A stretch of 64,000 bases of DNA from positions 62,001-126,000 of the forward strand of contig CALWYZ010000002.1 in NCBI GenBank assembly GCA_944385895.1, given 5' to 3'. This stretch comes from an uncultured Clostridia bacterium. Its GTDB lineage: Bacteria > Bacillota > Clostridia > Oscillospirales > QAKW01. The notes beneath the pieces are model-generated. The model did no database searches. It was not told where the DNA came from and worked only from the letters and a program-made list of their open reading frames with translations. The position numbers and the translations under genes were made by a program. Positions 26,727 through 35,225 of the stretch are shown here, in pieces; within the stretch, counting starts at the first letter, position 1, and every line of letters begins with the position of its first letter.

Positions 26727-26914
26727 GTCCTTTAAAATTTCACTTTAAATATTTTTAACATTAATATTCAAAATATTAAAGGACGCGGCATTTTGTACAA
26801 TCTTATTTAAAACTTTAAAATATTTTAAATTGTAAGACTTTTCGGTTTTAATCAGATTATGGAATATTTTTTTGTAAAAAGATAAAAATATAAAAAAAGG
26901 AAGGCTGGATCGAT

Positions 26915-27361
26915 ATGTCAATAAATAAGTCAAATTACGATGAATATGTAAAAAAGAAGACACCCAATTCACCGATTTTAAAAAACTGTATCAAAGCTTT
27001 TTTTGTCGGTGGTGCAATATGTGTAATCGGTCAGGCGATTACAGACTTGTGTATTATGTTAGGAGCGGGGATGACCGAGGTAAAGATAATAACGCCTATA
27101 ATTTTAATCTTTTTGGGATCGCTGCTGACCGGACTTGGCGTTTATGATAAGCTAGGCAAGCATGCCGGCGGCGGAAGCATAATACCTATAACAGGATTTG
27201 CAAATTCAATCGTGTCATCGGCAATGGAATTTAAAAAAGAAGGATACGTCATGGGTGTCGGTGCTAAAATGTTTACGATAGCAGGGCCGGTAATTGTTTA
27301 CGGCGTTGTGGCGTCTATGATATACGGGTTTATATACTGGATTGTTAATATAGTTTTTTGA
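26915..27361 (+). CDS. spoVAC: Stage V sporulation protein AC
   Basis: A 148-residue membrane protein with four hydrophobic segments, including KAFFVGGAICVIGQ, GSIIPITGFANSIVSSAMEFK and VGAKMFTIAGPVIVYG, all SpoVAC hallmarks. SpoVAC forms a mechanosensitive channel part of the dipicolinic acid complex of the inner spore membrane. An AAGGAAGG site lies 13 bases upstream. It is followed by spoVAD and spoVAE; spoVAA, AB and AF are absent, which is common in Clostridia. Confidence 0.93.
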   Translation: MSINKSNYDEYVKKKTPNSPILKNCIKAFFVGGAICVIGQAITDLCIMLGAGMTEVKIITPIILIFLGSLLTGLGVYDKLGKHAGGGSIIPITGFANSIVSSAMEFKKEGYVMGVGAKMFTIAGPVIVYGVVASMIYGFIYWIVNIVF

Positions 27362-27368
27362 GGTGACT

Positions 27369-28379
27369 ATGGCTAAAAAAGTAGGGGACAGAACTCTTGA
27401 ATTTTCTGAAAGAATCAATGTAATAAGTTACGGAAATGTCGTCGGTAAATTTGAAGGCGAGGGTCCGCTGAAAAGTTGCTTTGATATAATCGTAAACGAT
27501 GAATATTTCGGTGAAAAGACCTACGAAAAAGCAGAAACAAAAATGCAGCAGACTGCTTTGAACAGTGCTTTGCAAAAAGGACTTTTGAAGATTTCAGACC
27601 TAAATCTGATAGCCTCGGGTGATCTTCTCAATCAATGCATAAGTTCAAGCTACAGCGTAAGGGACAACGATGTACCGTTTATAGGCCTCTACGGGGCATG
27701 CTCGACAATGGCATTATCAGTAATAGTAGCTTCAATGTCCGTTGAATGCGGATATTCACAATATGCAGCAGGAGTGACCTCGTCACATTTTTGCAGTGCT
27801 GAGCGTCAGTTCAGACAGCCGCTTGAGTACGGCGGTCAGCGTACGCCAAGTGCTCAGAGAACAGTTACCGCGTCAGCGGCATTGATAGTAGGAAAGAAAA
27901 AGACAAATATTACAGTAAAAAGAATAGCTATAGGAAGTGTAATTGATTTTCTTGTTACTGATGCTAATAACATGGGAGCGGCAATGGCTCCCGCTGCTGT
28001 CGATACGGTAGTACATTATTTTAACGATACCGGTACTAAGCCGCAGGATTATGATATGATTTTAAGTGGAGATTTGGGCGCGGTCGGAGCATCAATATTC
28101 AGAGATATGGCAGCTGAAAAAGGGTATGATATGCAGAACATATATAATGACTGCGGTCTTATGATATTTGATAACAAAAAGCAGGACACTCATGCTGGCG
28201 GATCCGGATGCGGATGCAGCGGAGCGGTACTTACAGGATACGTCCTGCCCAGGCTTGCATCAGGTGAACTGAAAAACGTCCTGTTTATGTCAACCGGCGC
28301 GCTTATGAGTACTACAGCATCTCAGCAGGGTGAGAGCATACCTGCTGTTGCCCATCTTATAAATTTTACGGGAGAATAA
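27369..28379 (+). CDS. spoVAD: Stage V sporulation protein AD
   Basis: A 336-residue thiolase-fold protein that binds dipicolinic acid in Bacillus. Visible motifs include GLYGACSTMALSV, TSSHFCSAERQFR and GGSGCGCSGAVLTGYVLPRL. I chose the ATG at 27369, which follows GAGGTGA; an in-frame GTG at 27363 lies within that site. It is 7 bases after spoVAC, so cotranscribed. Confidence 0.95.
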   Translation: MAKKVGDRTLEFSERINVISYGNVVGKFEGEGPLKSCFDIIVNDEYFGEKTYEKAETKMQQTALNSALQKGLLKISDLNLIASGDLLNQCISSSYSVRDNDVPFIGLYGACSTMALSVIVASMSVECGYSQYAAGVTSSHFCSAERQFRQPLEYGGQRTPSAQRTVTASAALIVGKKKTNITVKRIAIGSVIDFLVTDANNMGAAMAPAAVDTVVHYFNDTGTKPQDYDMILSGDLGAVGASIFRDMAAEKGYDMQNIYNDCGLMIFDNKKQDTHAGGSGCGCSGAVLTGYVLPRLASGELKNVLFMSTGALMSTTASQQGESIPAVAHLINFTGE

Positions 28380-28381
28380 AA

Positions 28382-28735
28382 ATGGATTATTTATATGCTT
28401 TTTTGATAGGCGGAGCAATATGCGTTATTGCACAAGTATTGATTGATAAGACCAAACTCGCACCGGCAAAAATAGTGGTATTATTTGTTACAATGGGTGT
28501 GCTTTTAACATCGGTAGGTGTTTATCAGCCTCTTGTAGAGTTTGCCGGTGCCGGTGCAACGGTGCCGATAACGGGATTTGGATATTCATTGGCAAAGGGA
28601 GTTGAAAATGCAGTACGGCAAAACGGCTGGCTCGGGATTTTTACCGGAGGATTTACCGCTTCCGCGGGAGGGGTTGCCGCCGCTGTGTTTTTTGGATATA
28701 TATTTTCTCTGATTTCCAATCCCAAAATGAAATAA
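28382..28735 (+). CDS. spoVAE: Stage V sporulation protein AE
   Basis: A 117-residue membrane protein with GGAICVIAQVLIDKTKL and GATVPITGFGYSLAKGVENAV, typical of SpoVAE (paralogous to SpoVAC). A GGGAG site overlaps the end of spoVAD. It ends the operon and is followed by a strong hairpin. Confidence 0.93.
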   Translation: MDYLYAFLIGGAICVIAQVLIDKTKLAPAKIVVLFVTMGVLLTSVGVYQPLVEFAGAGATVPITGFGYSLAKGVENAVRQNGWLGIFTGGFTASAGGVAAAVFFGYIFSLISNPKMK

Positions 28736-28769
28736 AGTACAGCCGGGACAATCGTCTCGGCTGTACTTT
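28734..28769 (+). terminator. Terminator-like hairpin after spoVAE
   Basis: A 16-bp stem joins AAAGTACAGCCGGGAC to GTCTCGGCTGTACTTT around AATC. The following T run is short, so termination may be partial; the hairpin also lies in the correct place to end the convergent 56-residue gene. Confidence 0.75.
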
Positions 28770-28820
28770 ATAGGTTTATCTGATAAAAATTATAAAATGA
28801 ATTATTTGATAAACTATTTT

Positions 28821-28991
28821 TCAAAATGACATGTGCTCAATAAACGAACCTGCGGCTCTTAAAGCCTTGCCGGCTGTTTTCTTTAAAGTATTCGTCTTAC
28901 CGCAGATGCTTTTGCCTGCCATCATGCCTATGCCGGCTCCAACAACTGTTCCTATCGCTGTGTAAATGAGAAATCCGTTTTTATTCTTCAT
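28821..28991 (-). CDS. Small membrane-associated protein, YtxH-like
   Basis: A 56-residue protein starting at ATG 28991 with a strong AAAGGAG site 6 bases upstream. Residues 6-25 form one Gly-rich hydrophobic helix (GFLIYTAIGTVVGAGIGMM), followed by a basic tail (KKTAGKALRAAGSF). This resembles YtxH-like or glycine-zipper small proteins. It fills the otherwise empty 368-base gap between spoVAE and gtrA. Its proximity to spoVA is suggestive of a spore role only by position. Confidence 0.75.
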   Translation of the reverse strand: MKNKNGFLIYTAIGTVVGAGIGMMAGKSICGKTNTLKKTAGKALRAAGSFIEHMSF

Positions 28992-29074
28992 ATTTCAGTC
29001 TCCTTTTGCTTTTTTAATATTATGCGTGAGTATGGAGAAAATATTCTTAAATAAATGTATTAATTATAATTGTA

Positions 29075-29103
29075 TTTACTTTTATTTTAAAGTATGCTAT
29101 TAT
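29075..29103 (+). promoter_or_regulatory. Promoter for gtrA and the first P-type ATPase-like gene
   Basis: TTTACT (29075-29080) and TATTAT (29098-29103) are 17 bases apart. The predicted start near 29110 rules out translation from the TTG at 29105 and supports the ATG at 29144. Confidence 0.55.
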
Positions 29104-29143
29104 ATTGATACATGGTTCATATTATTTACTGATTTTTAATATT

Positions 29144-29593
29144 ATGAGAATTAATGTATTTAAAATAAAAAATGAAATATACAGACTGCTTAGTTTTGCA
29201 TGCACAGGCATTGTGAGCGCAGCTGTTGATTGTGCGGTTTATTATTTGCTGCTGAATTTTGCGGAAATAAACTTTCGTCTGATACAGCCGATTTCAATGT
29301 CTATAGGATTGTGCTGCAGTTTTATTGTTAACAGAGAAATAGTTTTTCGCAGGGAAAAGATTTCTCTGGGCAAAGAGGCATTGAAGTATCTATTGGTCTG
29401 TCTTATATGCATAAGTGTCAGTCCGGTTATTATATCTTTTTACGGAGGCATGTTCAATGAGTATGTCGGCAAAATCCCGGCTACTCTTACAACAGGACTT
29501 TTGAATTATTTGCTGAATCGTTTCTTTGTATATAGAAATATTGTATTATTGTCATCTTACGATGAAAATAAAAAAGGAAAAGAAAACACTTGA
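29144..29593 (+). CDS. gtrA: GtrA family membrane protein
   Basis: A 149-residue protein with four hydrophobic helices. Typical GtrA features are LLSFACTGIVSAAVDCAVYYLLL, LCCSFIVNREIVFR and LLNYLLNRFFVYR. GtrA proteins are thought to help move lipid-linked sugars across the membrane. No clear ribosome binding site precedes the ATG at 29144. Its stop codon overlaps the TTG start of the next, much larger membrane protein (TTGA), so the two are probably made together. Confidence 0.85.
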   Translation: MRINVFKIKNEIYRLLSFACTGIVSAAVDCAVYYLLLNFAEINFRLIQPISMSIGLCCSFIVNREIVFRREKISLGKEALKYLLVCLICISVSPVIISFYGGMFNEYVGKIPATLTTGLLNYLLNRFFVYRNIVLLSSYDENKKGKENT

Positions 29594-32040
29594 AATTTTA
29601 TAACTTAAGTATTGACAAATTGATTACTGAACTGGATACCGATTTAAAAAACGGTCTCAGTCATCATCAGGCACAAGAGCGTTTGAAAAAAGACGGACGT
29701 AATTTTCATGTATATAATAGCGTCATTTATTATAAATCTCGTCTTATTCGCGTTCTGTTTTTTGTGTGTCTTGCGGCGCTGGTATATATAGCGCTATCTC
29801 TTTTCAAAAGAGACATGGATTATCTCTTGTATGGCATTGCCGCTCTGCTTTTACCGGTTATGTTTTCGGTCGCGTTTTTTTATTATTCGTCGTATATAAA
29901 AAAGAGACTGAGTGCCGTAACCCCATTTGATTATGCTTTGCTTGATGTTGTGAGGGACGGGAAAATAAGTCGGGTTCATTATGCAGATATAACATACGGC
30001 GATGTGGTATTGCTGAAAAAAGGGGATTATATACCGTTTGACGCACGAATAATTGAATCTGACAGCTTTGTTACAGATGAAACTTCTGTGACCTGTGAAA
30101 ATAACGTTAAAAAAAGAGCAGATGTGATTACTGACGAAAATATCGATGTATCCAGACTCCATAATATGGTGTTCTGCTCAAGCTATGTTGTAAAAGGCAG
30201 TGCAAGAGTAGTTGTTACAGATATTTCCAAAAGAGTGCTGGTACGAAGAAAAGTGACAGACAGAGGCAAAAAAACGCGTATAGCTGTTAAAATCTCTGAC
30301 TTTTTTAGGATACTTTCGCTTTTGCTACTGGCATTGTCAATTGCTTTTTCGCTTATCGTTGCAGTGCTGCTGTCTGACTATATGTCGTTTGTAGTGAGTT
30401 CTTTATTGCTTGCGGCGGCTTTTACCTGTGATTTTTTAGCGTCTTATATAGACATCGTTTTCGGAAAATGCTATTGCAAACTATATAAACAGGGTGTTTT
30501 TGTAAAAAATACGTCTGTGTTTGACAGGCTGAATTCATCTAATATTCTATTACTGAGGCATAGTTCTCTTTTTGATAAAAGCTCTGAAATTTCAGGCTTT
30601 GTCACTGAAAAAGATGAATACAAACAGCTTTCTGAAATAAACAAAAGCAATTTCAGCGTATTTTTATATTCTTCGTTCTGTAATGATTCTGCAGGCAAAG
30701 ATTCGCCTTATTATTCTTTTAAAAAGCTCACCCTTAAGATACTAAAAGGCGTCGGTATAGATTACTCGGATATAAAGTCAATGTGTCCTGTTATATCACA
30801 GTATTCTGACATCAATTCTGATTTTGATATTTGCGGTATAGTGTATGATGGGAGCAACGTCCTTATAGCACGCGGTGATTATTCATCGGTGTTAAAGCTG
30901 TGCGGTCAGGACTATGCATCCAAACATCGTGAGGCTATTGACAGACTTAGCCGTAACTCAACAGAAATTATTGCTGTGGCTGTAAAGCAGGTGGATATTA
31001 TAAGCGATGACTTGTCTGAAGAGACAGACGGCTTCAAGCTGGCGGGATTTATTGGCTTAAAGCGTAATTTTTCCAAAAGTAAAGTCAGAATGCTGAATTC
31101 TCTTGAAAAAAGCGGAATTCACAGTGTTTTGCTCTTTTCCGGGAATGAAACGCTTGCCAGGGCTTTTCGCTATAAAGACGTAGCGGTATATTCGGAATAT
31201 AAAGATCTTTTCAAACCGGAACCGGAATTCAGCATTTCAAAATGTGACGTTATATATAATTTTGACGGCGATATGGAAAGAGTATGCGATTTATGTATAT
31301 CAGAAGGCTTGATGCCTATTTATATTGGCAGTAAAAACGCGGAAGAAAAAAAGGCTGTGGCGTTTAACTCATGTAAAACTGATATGTATTCGGCAAGATA
31401 TAACGATGTTATTTCGGATTCTGATATCGGTGCACTTTATAATTCTATAATAAGTGTAAAATCAGCACTTTCAGCTGTCAGGGACATGCTGGTTAACACG
31501 ATTGTTTTTTCAATGCTGTATATAATATGCGGGGTTTTGTTTGCTTTATTGAACAGACAGACCTTGTTTAGTCCTCAGATACTGTCGGCAGTGGTTTTTT
31601 GCGGGATTCCGCTGTCTGCGCTTTTCACTTCATCATGTATTCGTAAATCGGGGCTTGAAAGCACTGCCGCTTTCTTAAATGAACCACTTCAAAAAAAGAG
31701 CATGATATTTGCGGCTATGTCGTGTGTGCTTTTTATTCTTATGACCGTTGTTTTAAGATTTGTACTGTCTGCACAGACTGCCTCAGGCTTTATTGCTGTT
31801 GCATTTCTGTCTTTTATTGTGCCGGTGGTATTTGAAATAAATCTGCATGGCAAAAGTGCTGTTATGTCTCTTGTACTTGGATTTTTGCCAGCGGTCATAT
31901 TATCGGTTGTTTTAATGACGCCTGTTTCGGGAATATTTTATATTGATTCGTTTACGGCCCTGCACGCCTTGCTTGCTCTTATTTTAGGAGTGCTGATAAA
32001 GTATTTGTCTACTTTTATAAGCAGATCGGTAAATTTCTGA
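29590..32040 (+). CDS. P-type ATPase-like protein lacking catalytic motifs (P2-type pseudoenzyme)
   Basis: An 816-residue membrane protein with the outline of a P2-type cation ATPase. It has an N-terminal cation-ATPase domain (LITELDTDLKNGLSHHQAQERL, residues ~11-32), paired TM helices, an actuator-like domain (GDVVLLKKGDYIPFDARI, residues ~137-154), two more TM helices, a large cytosolic part and a six-helix C-terminal membrane block. The catalytic elements are gone. TGES is TCEN (168-171), the PEGLP helix is replaced, the phosphorylation motif DKTGT aligns with LRHSS (322-326) so the Asp is lost, TGD reads SGN, and no GDGxND loop is found. It starts at TTG inside the gtrA stop. I infer a pseudoenzyme with a scaffold or sensing role. 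Confidence 0.7.
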   Translation: MKFYNLSIDKLITELDTDLKNGLSHHQAQERLKKDGRNFHVYNSVIYYKSRLIRVLFFVCLAALVYIALSLFKRDMDYLLYGIAALLLPVMFSVAFFYYSSYIKKRLSAVTPFDYALLDVVRDGKISRVHYADITYGDVVLLKKGDYIPFDARIIESDSFVTDETSVTCENNVKKRADVITDENIDVSRLHNMVFCSSYVVKGSARVVVTDISKRVLVRRKVTDRGKKTRIAVKISDFFRILSLLLLALSIAFSLIVAVLLSDYMSFVVSSLLLAAAFTCDFLASYIDIVFGKCYCKLYKQGVFVKNTSVFDRLNSSNILLLRHSSLFDKSSEISGFVTEKDEYKQLSEINKSNFSVFLYSSFCNDSAGKDSPYYSFKKLTLKILKGVGIDYSDIKSMCPVISQYSDINSDFDICGIVYDGSNVLIARGDYSSVLKLCGQDYASKHREAIDRLSRNSTEIIAVAVKQVDIISDDLSEETDGFKLAGFIGLKRNFSKSKVRMLNSLEKSGIHSVLLFSGNETLARAFRYKDVAVYSEYKDLFKPEPEFSISKCDVIYNFDGDMERVCDLCISEGLMPIYIGSKNAEEKKAVAFNSCKTDMYSARYNDVISDSDIGALYNSIISVKSALSAVRDMLVNTIVFSMLYIICGVLFALLNRQTLFSPQILSAVVFCGIPLSALFTSSCIRKSGLESTAAFLNEPLQKKSMIFAAMSCVLFILMTVVLRFVLSAQTASGFIAVAFLSFIVPVVFEINLHGKSAVMSLVLGFLPAVILSVVLMTPVSGIFYIDSFTALHALLALILGVLIKYLSTFISRSVNF

Positions 32041-32050
32041 TCTGCTTTTT
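32020..32050 (+). terminator. Terminator at the end of the first P-type ATPase-like gene
   Basis: AGCAGATC (32020-32027) pairs with GATCTGCT (32039-32046), followed by a T run. The stop codon lies inside the hairpin. Confidence 0.88.
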
Positions 32051-32063
32051 ATGTTAAAAGTAT

Positions 32064-32091
32064 TTGATATTAATATAATATATGATATAAT
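32064..32091 (+). promoter_or_regulatory. rlmB promoter
   Basis: TTGATA (32064-32069) and TATAAT (32086-32091) with a 16-base spacer, between the terminator above and the rlmB start. Confidence 0.6.
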
Positions 32092-32136
32092 ATGCGATGT
32101 ATCAAATATGGTAAAATCCATGGTTGGAGAAAATAT

Positions 32137-32880
32137 ATGATTGATGGAAATGAAAAATCTGATTTTATTTTCGGCAGAAACAATGTGCTTGAGGCGTTGA
32201 GAGCGGGACGACAGATAGACAAATTATTCGTTTCGGATACGTCAGGCGGAAGTGTCGGAAAAATAATTTCTGCGGCGCTAGAGAAGAAAGTACCTGTTGT
32301 GAAATTGCCGCCGGAAAAATTCAGGCAGAAATTCCCCGGACAAAATCACCAGGGTGTAGCCGCGCAGGCGGCTGTCACAGAATACGCGCAGCTCGAAGAT
32401 ATTTTTAAGCTGGCTGAGTCGCGAAACGAGAGTCCTTTTATTATAATTGCAGATGAGATCGCAGATCCTCATAACCTCGGCGCAATAATACGTTCTGCAG
32501 AGTGCTTCGGTGCTCACGGAGTTATAATATCAAAGCGGCGCGCATCAGGACTTACGTCTTCTGTTGCAAAAGCAGCAGGCGGTGCTCTAAACTATATACC
32601 GGTGGTGCGGGTGACAAACTTATCATCTGCTGTTGAAGAAATAAAAAAGCTCGGTGTATGGGTGTATTGCTGCGATATGGACGGGGACAGAGCATATTAT
32701 GAGGAAAAATTTGACGGTGCTGTAGCTCTGGTGGTAGGCAGTGAGGGCAGCGGAGTATCTACGCTGCTTAAAAAGCGGTGCGATGTTATTGTGAACATTC
32801 CTATGAGGGGTAGGGTGTCATGTTTGAACGCTTCTGTTGCTGCGGCGGTTGTCATGCAGGAAATAGCAAAAAACAGATAA
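32137..32880 (+). CDS. rlmB: 23S rRNA Gm2251-type 2'-O-methyltransferase (TrmH family)
   Basis: A 247-residue SPOUT methyltransferase. The N-terminal L30e-like substrate-binding domain (FIFGRNNVLEALRAGRQIDKL) is followed by the knotted SAM-binding core with ADPHNLGAIIRSAECFGA, VVGSEGSGVS and IPMRGRVSCLNASVAAAV. I chose the ATG at 32137 after GGAGAAAATAT. It is 16 bases upstream of the second P-type ATPase-like gene and probably cotranscribed with it. Which 23S or tRNA position is modified cannot be read from sequence alone. Confidence 0.88.
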   Translation: MIDGNEKSDFIFGRNNVLEALRAGRQIDKLFVSDTSGGSVGKIISAALEKKVPVVKLPPEKFRQKFPGQNHQGVAAQAAVTEYAQLEDIFKLAESRNESPFIIIADEIADPHNLGAIIRSAECFGAHGVIISKRRASGLTSSVAKAAGGALNYIPVVRVTNLSSAVEEIKKLGVWVYCCDMDGDRAYYEEKFDGAVALVVGSEGSGVSTLLKKRCDVIVNIPMRGRVSCLNASVAAAVVMQEIAKNR

Positions 32881-32896
32881 AATTCGGGGATTGGGT

Positions 32897-35182
32897 ATGA
32901 GCGATAAATTTGATTTTGATGATTTTAAAAATATTGACGCATTGGGCTGTGATGGGGATACTGTTTCCGATATAGATCTTGAGACTATTTTAAGGGATTA
33001 CGGAGAAAAAAAGGAAGACGAAAATATTGAAAATCCGCAATATGTACAGGATGATAAAAAACAGCCGCAGAGTATTGATAATGTTGAGATAGTCAAGCCT
33101 CAGGGAATTTCAATCACAGGGGCGTTTGAAGCAATACATTCTGAGAAGTATGCAGCAAAGACAAATATTTTACAAATTGAAAAAGAGAAAATTCCCGGTT
33201 CTGATTTAGAAAAACATGCTGTAAAGCTTGATACTTTACAACAAAAAGAAGAGCAAGCTCAACATAATGAGGTCCATCAGGATGATAAAATCTCAAAAGA
33301 AATAACAGATGATATTCCAGGGAAAAAATTTATTGATACAGAAACATTTGAATCCATAAAAAATGATTGCAAAAACAAAAAACAAAATCCTATTGTGAAT
33401 TTTGCTCTCGGTGACAATGAAGAGGAGGACGTGGAGGGCGAAGAAATACCGATCCCGGAACCGACAGAAGAAATAGATGATTACGAAAACGAAGAGGAAC
33501 GCGAGGATATAGCTGCCGAATTAAAGCGTCTTAAATCATCTGCATCTTTTAAAACTTTGCTGACTTTCATATTTGCATGTTTGTCAGGTGTTTTGTTTGC
33601 GGCGCTAAGAAGTGAATTTTCTTTGCCGGGTATAGATATTGCCTACGATATAGGAGTATACATACCTTTTATTCTCGGTGTGTCAGTAGTTGCGACACTG
33701 ATAAATGCCGTTTCTATTATAAATGGAATAAAGAGTATTTTTAAACTCAAATTTATTTCAGAATCATTTCTTGTTCTTATTTTTGTTTTTTCTTCAATAC
33801 TAGACATATGCTATATCGTGCTAAAAACACCCGCTCAGGAATGTATTGTTTTTGATTTTCTTTACGTTTTGATGCTGATGTTTTGTATTAATTCAAAAAG
33901 AATTATCACAAATAATATATATAAAAGCTTTTCGGTGGTATCTGCAGACGGATCTAAAATGGTTATGGATAATGACCAAAACGATGAGTTTATAAATGAT
34001 ATTATTGTGGATACGGGATGCAGCAATGACATTGCATATGCTGCAAGAAGTAATTTTATTTCTAACTATATAAGCAGAAGCTTTACAGACTATGATTTAT
34101 GCAATAAATTTTCTGCACCAGGCAGGATTTTGTTTATTTTGCCTTTAGTTGCCGCATTGATTAATTATTTTGTACTGGGTAGTTTTACTACCTGTATAAA
34201 ATCTTTGGTCGGCATACTTATGGCGGTAACGCCGTTGCTGCAGGGTACGAATTTTGCGGTATCGGTGTACACAAACGGTAAAAAATCAAGAAAAAATGGC
34301 GGTGCGATAGTCGGAGCCGACAGCTGTTTTGAACTCAACGATGTACAGACCGTGGTGATTGATGATTCGGATATATTCACTGCAGCGCTTAACGGTATAC
34401 GTTTTTACGGCGATTCTAATGCCGATGATATGATACTTTATCTCAACTCTCTGTACAGTGTGACAGGCGGTCCTCTTAAAGCACTGTTCGGCAATATGCT
34501 GAGTGAGGATATAAAAAAGCTTCCGAGAATAGATGATATTTATTATCATGATAATATGGGATATTCATCACTCATTAATTCCAAGATATTTTTAGCGGGC
34601 AATAAAGAGTTAATGGAGCATTTTGGAATTGAAATAGACGATGGTGACTTTGAAACGATTTATAAGCAAAAATCAAAACATATTCTGTTTACGGCATATA
34701 ATGGAAAGCTGTGCGGAGTTTTTTTGATCAGTTATTCTCTGTCCTACGGTGTCAGTCGTGCTTTCGAAGCATACGAAAAAGACCAGGTGTGCGTGGTGAT
34801 TGCGCAGCATGATCAGAATATAAATTATGAGACTCTGTTTTACCATTATGCTACTGAAGAAAAGCTGCTGTTTAAAATAATGAATTTTGGAAATGCTCAA
34901 AAATGCATACAGAAATTTAAAACTTCAAACACCACCCCGTCTCAGGTAGTTTCAAGAACAGGAATACTGGGACTTGCATATGCACTGCACGGCTGTAAGT
35001 CAATAAAATTTGCTTTAAGTGCCGCAAAAGTCATAAAAATAATTTCATCCGTAATAGCGTTGGGACTTATGACTTTTCTGGCGTTTTTTTCCGGCATGAC
35101 AGCGGCGCTGCCTCTGCAGATTTTGGCATATCATATTTTGTGGGCGGTACCGTCCATGTTTGTTTCTGTCTTTTCTAAATAG
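32897..35182 (+). CDS. Degenerate P1B-type (heavy-metal) P-type ATPase-like protein
   Basis: A 761-residue protein. Residues 1-220 are a polar, acidic cytosolic tail with no heavy-metal-binding domain. About eight hydrophobic segments follow in a P1B-like order. The segment before the phosphorylation site keeps the family outline (GKKSRKNGGAIVGADSCFEL, then NDVQTVVIDD), but DKTGT reads DDSDI (489-493 or nearby): an Asp is retained while Lys, Thr and Gly are lost. The CPC metal site of the preceding helix is replaced by VTPLL (444-448), and no TGES or GDGxND motif is visible. It is unlikely to be an active pump. I chose the ATG at 32897; a TTG at 32891 is in frame. No P-type ATPase-specific partner besides rlmB is adjacent. 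Confidence 0.65.
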   Translation: MSDKFDFDDFKNIDALGCDGDTVSDIDLETILRDYGEKKEDENIENPQYVQDDKKQPQSIDNVEIVKPQGISITGAFEAIHSEKYAAKTNILQIEKEKIPGSDLEKHAVKLDTLQQKEEQAQHNEVHQDDKISKEITDDIPGKKFIDTETFESIKNDCKNKKQNPIVNFALGDNEEEDVEGEEIPIPEPTEEIDDYENEEEREDIAAELKRLKSSASFKTLLTFIFACLSGVLFAALRSEFSLPGIDIAYDIGVYIPFILGVSVVATLINAVSIINGIKSIFKLKFISESFLVLIFVFSSILDICYIVLKTPAQECIVFDFLYVLMLMFCINSKRIITNNIYKSFSVVSADGSKMVMDNDQNDEFINDIIVDTGCSNDIAYAARSNFISNYISRSFTDYDLCNKFSAPGRILFILPLVAALINYFVLGSFTTCIKSLVGILMAVTPLLQGTNFAVSVYTNGKKSRKNGGAIVGADSCFELNDVQTVVIDDSDIFTAALNGIRFYGDSNADDMILYLNSLYSVTGGPLKALFGNMLSEDIKKLPRIDDIYYHDNMGYSSLINSKIFLAGNKELMEHFGIEIDDGDFETIYKQKSKHILFTAYNGKLCGVFLISYSLSYGVSRAFEAYEKDQVCVVIAQHDQNINYETLFYHYATEEKLLFKIMNFGNAQKCIQKFKTSNTTPSQVVSRTGILGLAYALHGCKSIKFALSAAKVIKIISSVIALGLMTFLAFFSGMTAALPLQILAYHILWAVPSMFVSVFSK

Positions 35183-35185
35183 TAC

Positions 35186-35214
35186 TTGAAAAAAAGATTT
35201 TATTATCATATAAT
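35186..35214 (+). promoter_or_regulatory. SRP RNA promoter
   Basis: TTGAAA (35186-35191) and consensus TATAAT (35209-35214) with 17 bases between, predicting a start near 35221. Confidence 0.85.
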
Positions 35215-35225
35215 ATTGTATATTT

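Noticed and set aside
26727-26914. SigG promoter upstream of spoVAC
   Set aside because: A GAATA followed by an A/T-rich -10 is present but the match to the SigG consensus is weak, so it was not listed as a feature.
29590-32040. Pseudogene call for the P2-type ATPase-like gene
   Set aside because: The frame is unbroken for 816 codons, is translationally coupled and ends in a clean terminator; catalytic loss looks functional rather than decay.
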